From Paenibacillus castaneae (GTDB lineage: Bacteria; Bacillota; Bacilli; Paenibacillales; Paenibacillaceae), in contig NZ_KZ614144.1 of assembly GCF_002884445.1 (NCBI RefSeq), positions 1,468,202-1,532,201 of the forward strand: 64,000 nucleotides of DNA, written 5' to 3'. Below, in pieces: positions 26,390 through 34,561 of the stretch (position 1 is the first letter of the stretch; every line of letters begins with the position of its first letter). Below the pieces are notes generated by a model. It had not been told where the DNA came from and searched no databases. It worked only from the letters and a program-made list of their open reading frames with translations. The translations under genes and the position numbers were made by a program.

Positions 26390-26704
26390 ATGAAACTTAA
26401 TTTGAATTTCACAAACAAGGGACAAGCAGCAATTGCAAAATTCGACAATGAAGAATTGCTTGAGATTTTCGGTCGATACAGCAACACTTTAATGAAAAAG
26501 TATTCCATTGAAGTTACGGTTCCTGCAGAAGGCAATGAAGCGATTGTGGACAGAGGTATTTTGACTGTATTCGTGGACAAAGTGGAATGTGATGTGGAGA
26601 CGTTCTTCAAAGAGCTTGGCAGAGATGTGAAGGTTCCATTAAAGAAAAGACTGACTCCAGAAGACAAGCTGGACAACGTATTTAAGACTGAGACTATTAA
26701 TTAG
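26390..26704 (+). CDS. Hypothetical protein between two tRNA blocks
   Basis: This 104-residue protein is not recognised. It begins MKLNLNFTNKGQAAIAKFD and has mixed strand and helix content with no cysteine, signal or membrane helix. The ATG at 26390 follows AGAGGAG by 9 bp. It lies between the terminator of the first tRNA block and the promoter of the second, with only about 60 bp for its own promoter, so it may rely on read-through. Codon use and GC look like the neighbours. Confidence 0.6.
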   Translation: MKLNLNFTNKGQAAIAKFDNEELLEIFGRYSNTLMKKYSIEVTVPAEGNEAIVDRGILTVFVDKVECDVETFFKELGRDVKVPLKKRLTPEDKLDNVFKTETIN

Positions 26705-26744
26705 AGATCATTGCTTGCTGCAATGAATTTAATTGAAAAAAAGC

Positions 26745-26773
26745 TTGTACTTCCGCTGATAAGCTGATATAAT
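26745..26773 (+). promoter_or_regulatory. Promoter of the second tRNA block
   Basis: TTGTAC at 26745-26750, a 17-bp spacer, and a perfect TATAAT at 26768-26773, 43 bp before tRNA-Glu. Confidence 0.82.
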
Positions 26774-26815
26774 CATTTTTGTTGTCTCAACAAATGCGTT
26801 TTAAATGTTCGAAAC

Positions 26816-26890
26816 GGCCCGTTGGTCAAGTGGTTAAGACACCTCCCTTTCACGGAGGTAACAGGGGTTCGAGTCCCCTACGGGTCACCA
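26816..26890 (+). tRNA. tRNA-Glu (TTC), copy 2
   Basis: Same sequence as 25863-25937, with acceptor GGCCCGT/ACGGGTC, anticodon TTC and encoded CCA. Confidence 0.96.
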
Positions 26891-26936
26891 TCTATCCTCA
26901 ATTGAAATAGCTCTGAGAGCCATTTCATCACAGCAG

Positions 26937-27012
26937 GAGCCATTAGCTCAGTTGGTAGAGCACCTGACTTTTAATCAGGGTGTCGAAGGTTCGAGTCCTT
27001 CATGGCTCACCA
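26937..27012 (+). tRNA. tRNA-Lys (TTT), copy 2
   Basis: Same sequence as 25995-26070, anticodon TTT, encoded CCA. Confidence 0.96.
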
Positions 27013-27066
27013 TTCGTTTTTTCTCTCAAAGCGGATGTTAGTGAAGGGTCGAATAAACACATTTGT

Positions 27067-27151
27067 GCGGTAGTGGTGGAACGGCAGACACGCTATCTTG
27101 AGGGGGTAGTGTCCAATGGACGTGCAGGTTCAAATCCTGTCTACCGCACCA
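27067..27151 (+). tRNA. tRNA-Leu (GAG), copy 2
   Basis: Same sequence as 26127-26211, anticodon GAG, encoded CCA. A terminator follows. Confidence 0.95.
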
Positions 27152-27165
27152 TATAAAACAATTCC

Positions 27166-27194
27166 AAAACCCTTGCGGCGCAAGGGTTTTTTTG
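27166..27194 (+). terminator. Terminator after the second tRNA block
   Basis: AAACCCTTGC pairs with GCAAGGGTTT across GGC, followed by T7. Confidence 0.92.
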
Positions 27195-27499
27195 ATGTTT
27201 TCTTTTCTTCGCTGTAATATGTCTTGAGGGTTTTAGAGATGTGTCTGTTCAGGTCATTAGTTTGGTCGGGAAACGTAGCCCCTTATGCTAGAAACACAGC
27301 AGAAGGGGCTGTGCGTGCTGTTAGTGAAGTGAGCAGCCTCATACTTTAGTCTTATATGCGTTCAGCAAAAGGATGTACATTTTTTTTGCTGATTTCCGAC
27401 TCTTTGCTGAAGCCGCTGCCAGGACTTTAAGGTATCATAAAACTATATACTATTATTATGGTTCAGAGCGCAGCTTAAAAAATAAAGGAGGCTGTTACG
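27195..27499. other. Intergenic region with one hairpin
   Basis: No gene is supported. AGCCCCTT (about 27278) pairs with AAGGGGCT (about 27304) around a 19-base loop without a T run. A TATACT hexamer near 27448 may be the -10 for the Rieske gene. Confidence 0.4.
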
Positions 27500-29262
27500 A
27501 TGAGTATCAGTTTAAACTGGATTTCAGCAGGCAATTTGAAAGCGCTTAAAGAAGAAGGAGCAAAGGTTATACGAGGCGGTATTGCTGTTTTTTATCATGA
27601 AGACCATGTATACGCAGTGGACAACCGCTGCCCGCATTTAGGATTTCCGCTCCATATGGGGAGCTTGTGCGACGGGATTTTGACGTGCCATTGGCATCAT
27701 GCCCGGTTTGACGTCTGCAGCGGCGGTACGCTTGATCCTTGGGCGGACGATGTTCCGTCGTATGAAGTGCGGGTCGACAGCGGTGAAGTGTTTGTAAATC
27801 CGGTTTCCAGGAGTGCGAAAGGCGCGGCAAAATATAAGCATAAACTGAAAGAAGGACTCGAACAAAATATCGGTATCGTCATCGCGAAAGCAGTCGTCGG
27901 ACTGATCGAAGCGGGAGTGCCGGAGCAGGAAATCGCCCGCATTGGCATCGAATTCGGCACGACACATGGAACGGGCTGGAACGCCGGACTTACGATTCTT
28001 ACTGCGATGGCGCAAAGCGTCGACAAGCTGGACAAGAACGGCAAAATACTTGCCTTGTACCAAGGTCTTGTCCATGTCGCTCGAGGTAGCTCGGGCAGAG
28101 GAACCCGCCACTTGCTGTCGGCGCTGCCGTCGGCGGACGTGCCGTTCGAACGGTTGACAGAGTGGTATCGCAGCTGCCTAGAGGTGCGGGATACGCCGGG
28201 AGCTGAGAAAGTTCTGATCACCACTATTTTGAAGGGCATCGAGACGAAGAGGCTGTCGGAAATGATGCTTATCGCCGCAACAGATCATTTTTACTTGGAC
28301 GGGGGCATGTATTCGATTTCCACAGCAAAGCATTTGAAGCGCTGGAGTGGGCGGAGGCATCGCAAAAGGAGCGGATTTTAACTTCGCTAGTTCCGATGAT
28401 GGCTCGTCCAACACGGAGCGAAGAGCTACACCAGTGGCAGGCGCCGATGAACCTCGTAGAGCCGATCAAACAAGCAGTTAACGAGCTGGAGCAGAATGCG
28501 GCGCAGGCGAAGCCCACCGGTGGGTCAATGAATGTGCGGCTGTCTGCTGATTCGCAAGAGCAACTGCTGAAGCAGCTGCTGAGCGATACGCCAGAGCAGA
28601 CGATCGCTTTGCTGCGTGACTTGATCATCGCGGGAACAGCTCCGGCACAATTAGCGCAGCTAGTTGCTCTGGCCGCCGCGGAACGGATCGTTCGTTTCCA
28701 TACGCAGAATGATTTCGGCGATTGGATTGCAGTGCTCCATACGTTCACTTATGCTCACGCCGTACACGAAAGGCTGCTGCAATCGGATGAGCCTCTGCTG
28801 CAGCGGGCGATTTTTCACGGAGCCGTCAGCGTATATCTTGACCGTTTCTTAAATGTGCCGACAGCGGCGCGACCGAAGCCTTCCGGCTCAACCGCGCCAG
28901 CCAACCATCAGGAGCTGCTCGATTTGCTCGATCTGCGCCAGCAGGTCGGACCGGCCGCGCAATGGGTGATGGACTACATTCATGGCGGTGGTGAGCCTGG
29001 GGAGCTTCTTAATACGCTTGGGCATGCACTGTTGCGGGAGGATGCAGAATTCCATTCTTTCCAAATGTATGAGGCAGCAGTTGCCGAATACGACCGCTGG
29101 CAAGCGTATGAAGGCTCTTTTGCGGATAAGGCCAAAGAAACGATGCTGTTAGCCTGCACCCGATACTTGGCCGCACACGCGCCAACCGCGCGCGAACTCC
29201 CGCATACAGCTAAAATTGCCTGGAGGCTGCATAAAGGCGAACGGTTGTTTGAAGAAGAATAG
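27500..29262 (+). pseudogene. Rieske [2Fe-2S] domain protein, broken by a frameshift
   Basis: The first frame (27500-28381) begins MSISLNWISAGNL and has the Rieske ligands CPHLGFPLHMG and CHWHHARFDV near residues 48 and 68. At the five-G run 28301-28305 the conserved-looking reading LDGGH changes frame: the second frame continues VFDFHSKAFEALEWAEASQ and runs on to 29262 as helical sequence. Restoring one base in the G run gives one protein of about 587 residues. The second frame alone has an ATG at 28396 but no ribosome binding site. GC is higher than the flanks. It may be a real pseudogene, a phase-variable gene or a sequencing error. Function is unknown beyond iron-sulfur binding; no partner oxygenase subunit is seen. 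Confidence 0.8.
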
Positions 29263-29396
29263 CAGATACTGTTTTGCTATGACATGACCTATCTGCATAC
29301 TGGGGGTAATCGCTTATTCTGTTCAGAATTGTTTGTTTTAATAATTCTCGTGTTGTTTCGGAATTAATCATCTGCCATGTAAACTTGCCATAATCC

Positions 29397-29470
29397 CGGT
29401 AGACAGGATTTGAACCTGCACGTCCATTGGATACTACCCCTTAAGATAGTGGGCCATGATTGTACCACCA
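29397..29470 (-). pseudogene. Decayed tRNA-Leu
   Basis: The reverse complement matches the 3' half of the tRNA-Leu genes at 26127 and 27067 almost exactly (GTCCAATGGACGTGCAGGTT becomes GATCCAATGG and the T arm is kept), then diverges in the D arm. The anticodon loop TTGAGGG has become TTAAGGG and the acceptor stem is lost, so it is dead. Confidence 0.75.
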
Positions 29471-29484
29471 TATTCTTATCATTC

Positions 29485-29513
29485 AAGCCTTTGCACATAT
29501 GCAGAGGCTTTTT
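29485..29513 (+). terminator. Terminator-like hairpin
   Basis: AAGCCTTTGC pairs with GCAGAGGCTT with one mismatch, followed by five T. No live gene directly precedes it. Confidence 0.5.
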
Positions 29514-29555
29514 ATGATTTCTATCAAGCTTATTGTAAAAGAGCAGATCACCACA

Positions 29556-29598
29556 AAGAGAGTGTCCCAAAAGCCATAGGCTTTTGGGACACTCTCTT
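29556..29598. repeat. Perfect 20-bp inverted repeat
   Basis: AAGAGAGTGTCCCAAAAGCC and its exact reverse complement flank the three bases ATA. It looks like a bidirectional terminator or the end of a lost element. Confidence 0.7.
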
Positions 29599-29672
29599 CT
29601 ATTTATTTGGTCTGCAAAAGTTAATGGACACAGGAGGCTTTATTTACTGCAAAAACCACTTTTTCGAGCTGC

Positions 29673-29806
29673 TTACGGACCTCAGAGCCCTTATTGTCCC
29701 GAAAAGTCCCAATTATGACCCGATCCAAGGGAAATAACGGCTCTCATGTACGTAAACTTTGCTTTTACAGCTAATTCGCTCATATAACGCATCTCATGTC
29801 CGTAAC
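29673..29806. repeat. Repeated extragenic units, direct and inverted
   Basis: AACGGCTCTCATGTACGTAA (29736-29755) and AACGCATCTCATGTCCGTAA (29786-29805) are direct copies 50 bp apart. TTACGGACCTCAGAGCCCTT starting at 29673 is the same unit inverted. I recall comparable CTCATGTCCGTAA repeats in Paenibacillus intergenic DNA, but copy number cannot be counted here. Confidence 0.55.
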
Positions 29807-29889
29807 TGCTCGTTCAATGATCCTATATGAGCCTATAGCCATCTCATAAATCGTCTATGAAAAAAGGATGGCGTTGAATTTCCCGCTTA

Positions 29890-30300
29890 CCTGCTGTAAG
29901 TAGAGTAATTAAGTTGGCTGAGGAGAAGTATGTAAAGCTTGAGCACTACTTTGTTGATGGAACAAAGATCGAAGCGAATGCCAACCGTTGGAAAGCTACC
30001 CGGAACGATCATCGCAGATTCTGGATATGGCTGTGAAGAAAATTACGCTTACTTAGAGAATGAACAGATTGAGGCGCTGGTCAAATACAGCACGTATCAT
30101 AAAGAAAAGTCGAAGAAATGGCAAACCGAAATCAGTAATCTTGACAATTGGCAATACGATGACGAAAACTACGTGGACATGCGCGAATGGACAGAAGCTT
30201 GTCTTTCACTAAGAAAGTAAATGCACAACGGAAAGTGGATATGAAATCCGATACCGGGGGTTTCGATGTTTCCTGCTTCGCAGCTTGCCTAAGGTAAGTC
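29890..30300 (+). pseudogene. IS1182-family transposase remnant
   Basis: The plus strand reads EEKYVKLEHYFVDGTKIEAN (about 29920-29975), then a jump and LPGTIIADSGYGCEENYAYL (about 29994-30055), KYSTYHKEKSKKWQTEI, and, in another frame with a stop, ESKCTTESGYEIRYRGFRC (about 30210-30275). These are consecutive IS1182 transposase blocks with an internal deletion between the DGTK and SGYG motifs. Both ends are missing. Confidence 0.75.
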
Positions 30301-30362
30301 TGAAGGTAGGGGCTTTCGCTTGCCCATAATCTGATGAAGGAAGCAACCATAGACCAAAAGAG

Positions 30363-30405
30363 AAAAATAGCCATACAGGAATAGACTCTGTACGGCTATT
30401 TTTTT
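30363..30405. terminator. Bidirectional terminator-like hairpin
   Basis: AAAAATAGCC plus TACAG pairs with CTGTACGGCTATTTTT, with a T7 run on the plus side and A-rich sequence on the other. Confidence 0.7.
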
Positions 30406-30526
30406 CATGTTTTCCAAAATTCGGGTTTGAAGTGAGCTATCTCTCCAGCGAACTTCATGCTCTTTGGACACCATCTTCTAGGACGATCCGCTCTTTTTTC
30501 CTTATAGGTGAAAAACGAGATTCAGC

Positions 30527-30943
30527 TTATCCTTCCCACACATGCCGTTCCTTATCTTTTCCCGCATATACAATTCGTGATGGAGTGATATCGAGTATGA
30601 TGTAATCGGGATCATCAGGTCCGTCAAACCATTGCTTCATCTCGTCATTCCATAAGCTTTTGCGCAGATGCTCGTTTTTGGTTATAGCAGCCGTTCCTTC
30701 GATCTCAATTAACTCCTTTGGTCCCGTACCTTCAAACCCAATCAGCAAATAAGCATTTGGATTTTGCCGCAGCTCTTCGACCTTGTGCGTCTTGCGATCA
30801 GTCGCAAGATGGATCTTGAGTCCGTCATGAAAAATCGCCATATAACGGGCTTTCGGCTTATTCTGCTCTACTGTAGCTAAGGAGCCGTACTTATGGCGGT
30901 CCAATGCCTGCGAGATTATGTTTTCGAGTTGTTTATTATCCAT
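30527..30943 (-). CDS. Pyridoxamine 5'-phosphate oxidase-family protein
   Basis: This 138-residue split-barrel protein has the PNPOx-like pattern HKYGSLATVEQNKPKARYMA, LATDRKTHKVEELRQNP and a C-terminal strand with RIVYAG. It is of the general-stress-protein-26 type, which binds flavin or related cofactors, rather than true PdxH. RBS GGGAGC lies before the ATG. The cofactor and substrate are not evident. Confidence 0.8.
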   Translation of the reverse strand: MDNKQLENIISQALDRHKYGSLATVEQNKPKARYMAIFHDGLKIHLATDRKTHKVEELRQNPNAYLLIGFEGTGPKELIEIEGTAAITKNEHLRKSLWNDEMKQWFDGPDDPDYIILDITPSRIVYAGKDKERHVWEG

Positions 30944-31016
30944 ATTCAGCAGCTCCCTTCGTATTCCGGTTTCCTATGTATATTACCCCTTTCAAGTGAA
31001 ATTGAACCGTTTGCTT

Positions 31017-31355
31017 CTATGTTCGAATCGTAACACGCGTTCCTAAAGGTACGATTTGGGATAAGGAGACAACGTCTTCGTTGTACATACGAATACAGCC
31101 ATGCGATACGATTCTGCCGATGGAGGAAGGGTCATTCGTGCCATGAATGCCATAATGGGGCTTAGAAAGTCCCATCCAGAAAGCGCCGAAAGGTCCGCCG
31201 GGATTCGGCTGCTTATTAATAATCGTAAATTCGCCGGTAGGCGTCTGGGTAACCATTCTTCCGATACCGACTGGGTAGGCATTAACGACTGTATTGCCAT
31301 CCAGCAAATATAGCTGACGATCAGAAAGATCTACAATGATGCGATAATCGGCCAT
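31017..31355 (-). CDS. L,D-transpeptidase (YkuD domain)
   Basis: This 112-residue protein is a minimal YkuD catalytic domain: [18 protein letters not shown] at the N-terminus, [18 protein letters not shown] in the middle, and the catalytic [16 protein letters not shown] near residue 88 with the His and Cys of HxxC-type SHGCIRM. It forms 3-3 crosslinks or anchors in peptidoglycan. No signal peptide or LysM domain is present, so export is unclear. It ends 75 bp upstream of nothing in the same unit. Confidence 0.88.
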   Translation of the reverse strand: MADYRIIVDLSDRQLYLLDGNTVVNAYPVGIGRMVTQTPTGEFTIINKQPNPGGPFGAFWMGLSKPHYGIHGTNDPSSIGRIVSHGCIRMYNEDVVSLSQIVPLGTRVTIRT

Positions 31356-31414
31356 GCGGTTTCACTCCTTTTGCTCTATGCTATGAAGAGGGTGAAAGGG
31401 ATGCTCACCAAAAA

Positions 31415-31453
31415 ACAAAAAAAGAGGCCCAACATTGATGTTGAGCCTCTTAA
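31415..31453 (-). terminator. Terminator of the permease gene
   Basis: On the minus strand AAGAGGCTCAACATC pairs with GATGTTGGGCCTCTT with one mismatch; a T7 run then follows. Confidence 0.88.
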
Positions 31454-31462
31454 TCTTGTTAT

Positions 31463-32761
31463 TTAATGACCCGCAGCCTCATGGTCATTGGAAATCTTGA
31501 ATACATCGAACAGCTTGAATAGAAGGCTGAATACGATGGCGACAATCGTTGCTAGTGCCATACCGGAGAGCGAGAAATCTCCGATAGTAAGCTTTGCGCC
31601 GCTAAGTCCGGTAACAAGAACGATAGTAGTCAAGAAAAGATTGGTTGGTTTGCTGTAATCAACCTTGGATTCAACGAGCATCCGGAAGCCGGAGGCAGCG
31701 ATAACACCGAAAAGAAGCAGGGATACACCGCCCATTACTGGTACTGGAATACTTGATATTAGTGATGAGAATTTTCCTGAGAAAGAAAGGATAATCGCAA
31801 TTACAGCAGCGCCTCCAATAACGAAGGTTGAGTATACCTTCGTAATAGCAAGCACGCCGATATTTTCACCGTAAGTCGTATTTGGCGTAGAGCCCGTGAA
31901 GCCGGACAATATTGTGGATATACCGTTACCAAGCAAGGAGCGATGAAGACCAGGGTCTTTCGAAAGGTCTTTCTCCACAATATTACCTGTGACGACCAGA
32001 TGGCCAATATGCTCGGCAATTACGACAAGCGCCGCTGGAGCTATCGCGATAATGGCAGTCCATTGGAATTTAGGGAATGTAAACTCCGGTGACTGAACCC
32101 AGTCGGATACGCCAACATGGCTGAAATCGGTAAAGCCCATGAAATAGGCGAGCACATATCCTGCTATGATCCCGAATAGAATAGGAATGATACGCATAAA
32201 TCCGCGAAATAATACGGAGCCGAGTATGGTTACCGCTAACGTGAATGTCGAAAGCGCAATAATTGTTATATCAGGTGTCCAGGTTGCTTCTTTGCCTTTC
32301 TCGGCAATCCAGCCAGCCATTCCTGCAGCTGTTGGAATAAGCTCTAGCCCAATGATTGCAACAATAGCGCCCATCGCCGCTGGCGGAAATACAGCATTAA
32401 TCCAGCCTGTGCCTGCTGCTTGGATAATAAGAGCCACGACTGTAAAAATAATACCGGCAACAATAAATCCGCCAAGAGCGGCTTCATAATTGCCGCCGCC
32501 TGCGGCACGATCACCAATTACGGCGCCTGCAGGAGCAAGGAAAGCGAAGCTAGAACCCAGATAAGCAGGAATTTTGCCTTTACAAATCCATAGATAGAAT
32601 AATGTGCCTATACCGTTCATTAATAGGCATATCGCCGGATTAACTCCGAGTATGTTCGGAACAAGAACCGTTGAACCGAACATGGCAAAGAGATGTTGAA
32701 AGCTTAGCAGTAAGCTTTGTCCCATAGGAGGCCTTTCATGGACCCCAATAGTATTTTTCAT
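31463..32761 (-). CDS. Uracil/xanthine permease (NCS2 family)
   Basis: This 432-residue polytopic transporter belongs to the NCS2 nucleobase family: an N-terminal LSFQHLFAMFGSTVLVPNIL, GSSFAFLAPAG near residue 70, and the helix 8-10 region with ALVVIAEHIGHLVVTGNIV (the key Glu region near residue 245) and GFTGSTPNTTYGENIGVLA near residue 290. This pattern fits UraA/PyrP uracil permeases better than xanthine ones. No pyrimidine gene is adjacent. A GAGGAGC ribosome binding site precedes the ATG and a terminator follows. Confidence 0.85.
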   Translation of the reverse strand: MKNTIGVHERPPMGQSLLLSFQHLFAMFGSTVLVPNILGVNPAICLLMNGIGTLFYLWICKGKIPAYLGSSFAFLAPAGAVIGDRAAGGGNYEAALGGFIVAGIIFTVVALIIQAAGTGWINAVFPPAAMGAIVAIIGLELIPTAAGMAGWIAEKGKEATWTPDITIIALSTFTLAVTILGSVLFRGFMRIIPILFGIIAGYVLAYFMGFTDFSHVGVSDWVQSPEFTFPKFQWTAIIAIAPAALVVIAEHIGHLVVTGNIVEKDLSKDPGLHRSLLGNGISTILSGFTGSTPNTTYGENIGVLAITKVYSTFVIGGAAVIAIILSFSGKFSSLISSIPVPVMGGVSLLLFGVIAASGFRMLVESKVDYSKPTNLFLTTIVLVTGLSGAKLTIGDFSLSGMALATIVAIVFSLLFKLFDVFKISNDHEAAGH

Positions 32762-32903
32762 TATTGATTAGCTCCTCTATTAAATGTAGGCTGTCTATAT
32801 GACCCTTGTAGATTCTACATATATTTGCATAGATTTGGCAAGTGTTTTCTTATCATTAGGATGAGTGTTAACGAATACATTAATGAAGAGAGGAGGGAAG
32901 CGA

Positions 32904-33338
32904 ATGGACTTATGGATAATTTGGCTTATCCTCGCCGGCATATTAATAGTCGTCGAAATGCTTACGCTTACGTTTTATTTACTCTGGCTCGGTATTGGCG
33001 CATTGGCAGCGGCCTTTATCGATATGATTTGGCCAGACGCAATTGTGCTGGAGGTGGTAGTTGGCTGCGCAGTCGCTCTAATTCTGACCTTATTCACTAG
33101 AAATCTTACCCGCAGGATTCATTCTTCTAATGTCTATAAGGATGCCCTGGACGAGTTAATAGGCAAGCAAGGGGTTGTGCTTGAAGATATTGCATCGGAG
33201 GTCGCGGGAATCGTCAAGGTCGGTAATGAAACCTGGAGCGCGATTGCAGAAGACCAGATCGTGAAGGGCGAGTCGATAAGAGTCGTTAGCCGAGGGAGTG
33301 CAGTACTTAAAGTTGAGAAATGGGGAGGTTCAAATTAA
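32904..33338 (+). CDS. NfeD-like membrane protein (short form)
   Basis: This 144-residue protein has two to three N-terminal membrane helices (about residues 3-20, 26-42 and 46-65) followed by an OB-fold domain with ELIGKQGVVLEDI and a final SRGSAVLKVEK. NfeD short forms pair with slipin/stomatin proteins in membrane microdomains. ATG 32904 has GGAGGGAAGCGA upstream; an open extension to 32865 is not needed. The stop overlaps the slipin start by one base (TAATG). Confidence 0.82.
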   Translation: MDLWIIWLILAGILIVVEMLTLTFYLLWLGIGALAAAFIDMIWPDAIVLEVVVGCAVALILTLFTRNLTRRIHSSNVYKDALDELIGKQGVVLEDIASEVAGIVKVGNETWSAIAEDQIVKGESIRVVSRGSAVLKVEKWGGSN

Positions 33339-34270
33339 TGGGTATTATAATCGTTATTATTTTATTAGTATTGGTTGTTGTGTTTATTGCATTATCGATC
33401 AAAATCGTGCCTCAGCAAAGGAATGGAGTTGTTGAGCGGCTGGGGAAATTCCATCGGCTTCTAAAGCCTGGCGTTAATATCCTAATTCCGATAATTGATC
33501 ACGTCAGAACATACCATGATTTGCGCATACAGCAAGCTAATGTCCCGCCGCAGACGGTTATTACGAAGGACAATGTACAAGTGAAGATTGACACGATCAT
33601 ATTTTACCAGGTGACGGGTCCGGAGCAAGCTACATACGGCATTTCGGATTATGTATATGGCGTTCGCAATATCAGTACAGCCACTATGAGACAGATTATT
33701 GGTAAAATGGAGCTGGACGAGACACTTTCCGGCCGTGAGAAAATATCGTCCGATATTCGGATTGCGCTAGATGAGGCGACTGAGAAATGGGGCGTGCGGA
33801 TTGAACGGGTTGAGGTCATCGATATTCAGCCGCCGATTGATATTCAGGATGCGATGGATAAGCAGATGAAGGCCGAACGGAGCAAAAGGGCAATGGTCCT
33901 CGATGCAGAAGCAGCCAAGCAGGATATGATTCTGCGAGCAGAGGGCGATAAGCAAAGTAAAATCCTGAAGGCAGAGGGGGACAAGGAGGCGCGTATTCGG
34001 CAGGCGGAAGGTTTGCGTCATGCCAAGGAGCTTGAAGCACAAGGCGAAGCAAAGGCCATTCAAGCCATTGCGGAAGCAGAGAAAAACCGGATTGAGCTGA
34101 TTCGCTCCGCTGGTTTGGATGAGCATATACTCACATACCGTTCGCTAGAAGCGCTGTCAGAAATATCGAAAGGCCCTGCTAATAAAATATTTATTCCGAC
34201 AAGAGCGGTTGAGACGCTAGGAAGCATTGGAGCCATCGGAGAAATGCTGAAGGCTGGAAAGTCAGAGTAA
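33338..34270 (+). CDS. SPFH/slipin family protein
   Basis: This 310-residue protein has an N-terminal membrane helix (about residues 3-25), an SPFH domain with IVPQQRNGVVERLGKFHRLL and NVPPQTVITKDNVQVKID, and a long charged helix after residue 195 with repeated AEGDK units. It matches bacterial slipin/paraslipin (QmcA-like) proteins. It is translated from ATG 33338, overlapping NfeD, with GGGGAGGT 10 bp before. The NfeD-slipin pair is the classic arrangement; it likely scaffolds a membrane domain. Confidence 0.9.
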   Translation: MGIIIVIILLVLVVVFIALSIKIVPQQRNGVVERLGKFHRLLKPGVNILIPIIDHVRTYHDLRIQQANVPPQTVITKDNVQVKIDTIIFYQVTGPEQATYGISDYVYGVRNISTATMRQIIGKMELDETLSGREKISSDIRIALDEATEKWGVRIERVEVIDIQPPIDIQDAMDKQMKAERSKRAMVLDAEAAKQDMILRAEGDKQSKILKAEGDKEARIRQAEGLRHAKELEAQGEAKAIQAIAEAEKNRIELIRSAGLDEHILTYRSLEALSEISKGPANKIFIPTRAVETLGSIGAIGEMLKAGKSE

Positions 34271-34296
34271 ATGGTTAATCCATAATCGCTTGTTTA

Positions 34297-34330
34297 AGAA
34301 CCCCCAATGTCACAATTGAGGGTTCTTAAT
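34297..34330 (+). terminator. Terminator between the two SPFH modules
   Basis: AAGAACCCCCAAT pairs with ATTGAGGGTTCTT with one mismatch, followed by a weak T/A tail. Confidence 0.65.
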
Positions 34331-34561
34331 TGTGCATCGTCTGATCCTATTACATCTTAATAAATATCGGAATAAGATAATAATAGATTAATGAACTTAT
34401 AGCTAGCTAGTAGTCGTTTTTTCTATGTAGAGTAATGTACTTGGCTTGAAAAGACAGAAATAAGCCGAAAATAGCTTTTTTTACGAAAAAAATGTGACCA
34501 TAAGCGATCTGCTGCGTAATAAACGTAAGGATAAATTTAAAATAAAAGGGGAGAGATGTCA

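Noticed and set aside
28396..29262. A separate gene downstream of the Rieske gene.
   Set aside because: Its first codons continue the upstream protein without a ribosome binding site, so one frameshifted gene is simpler.
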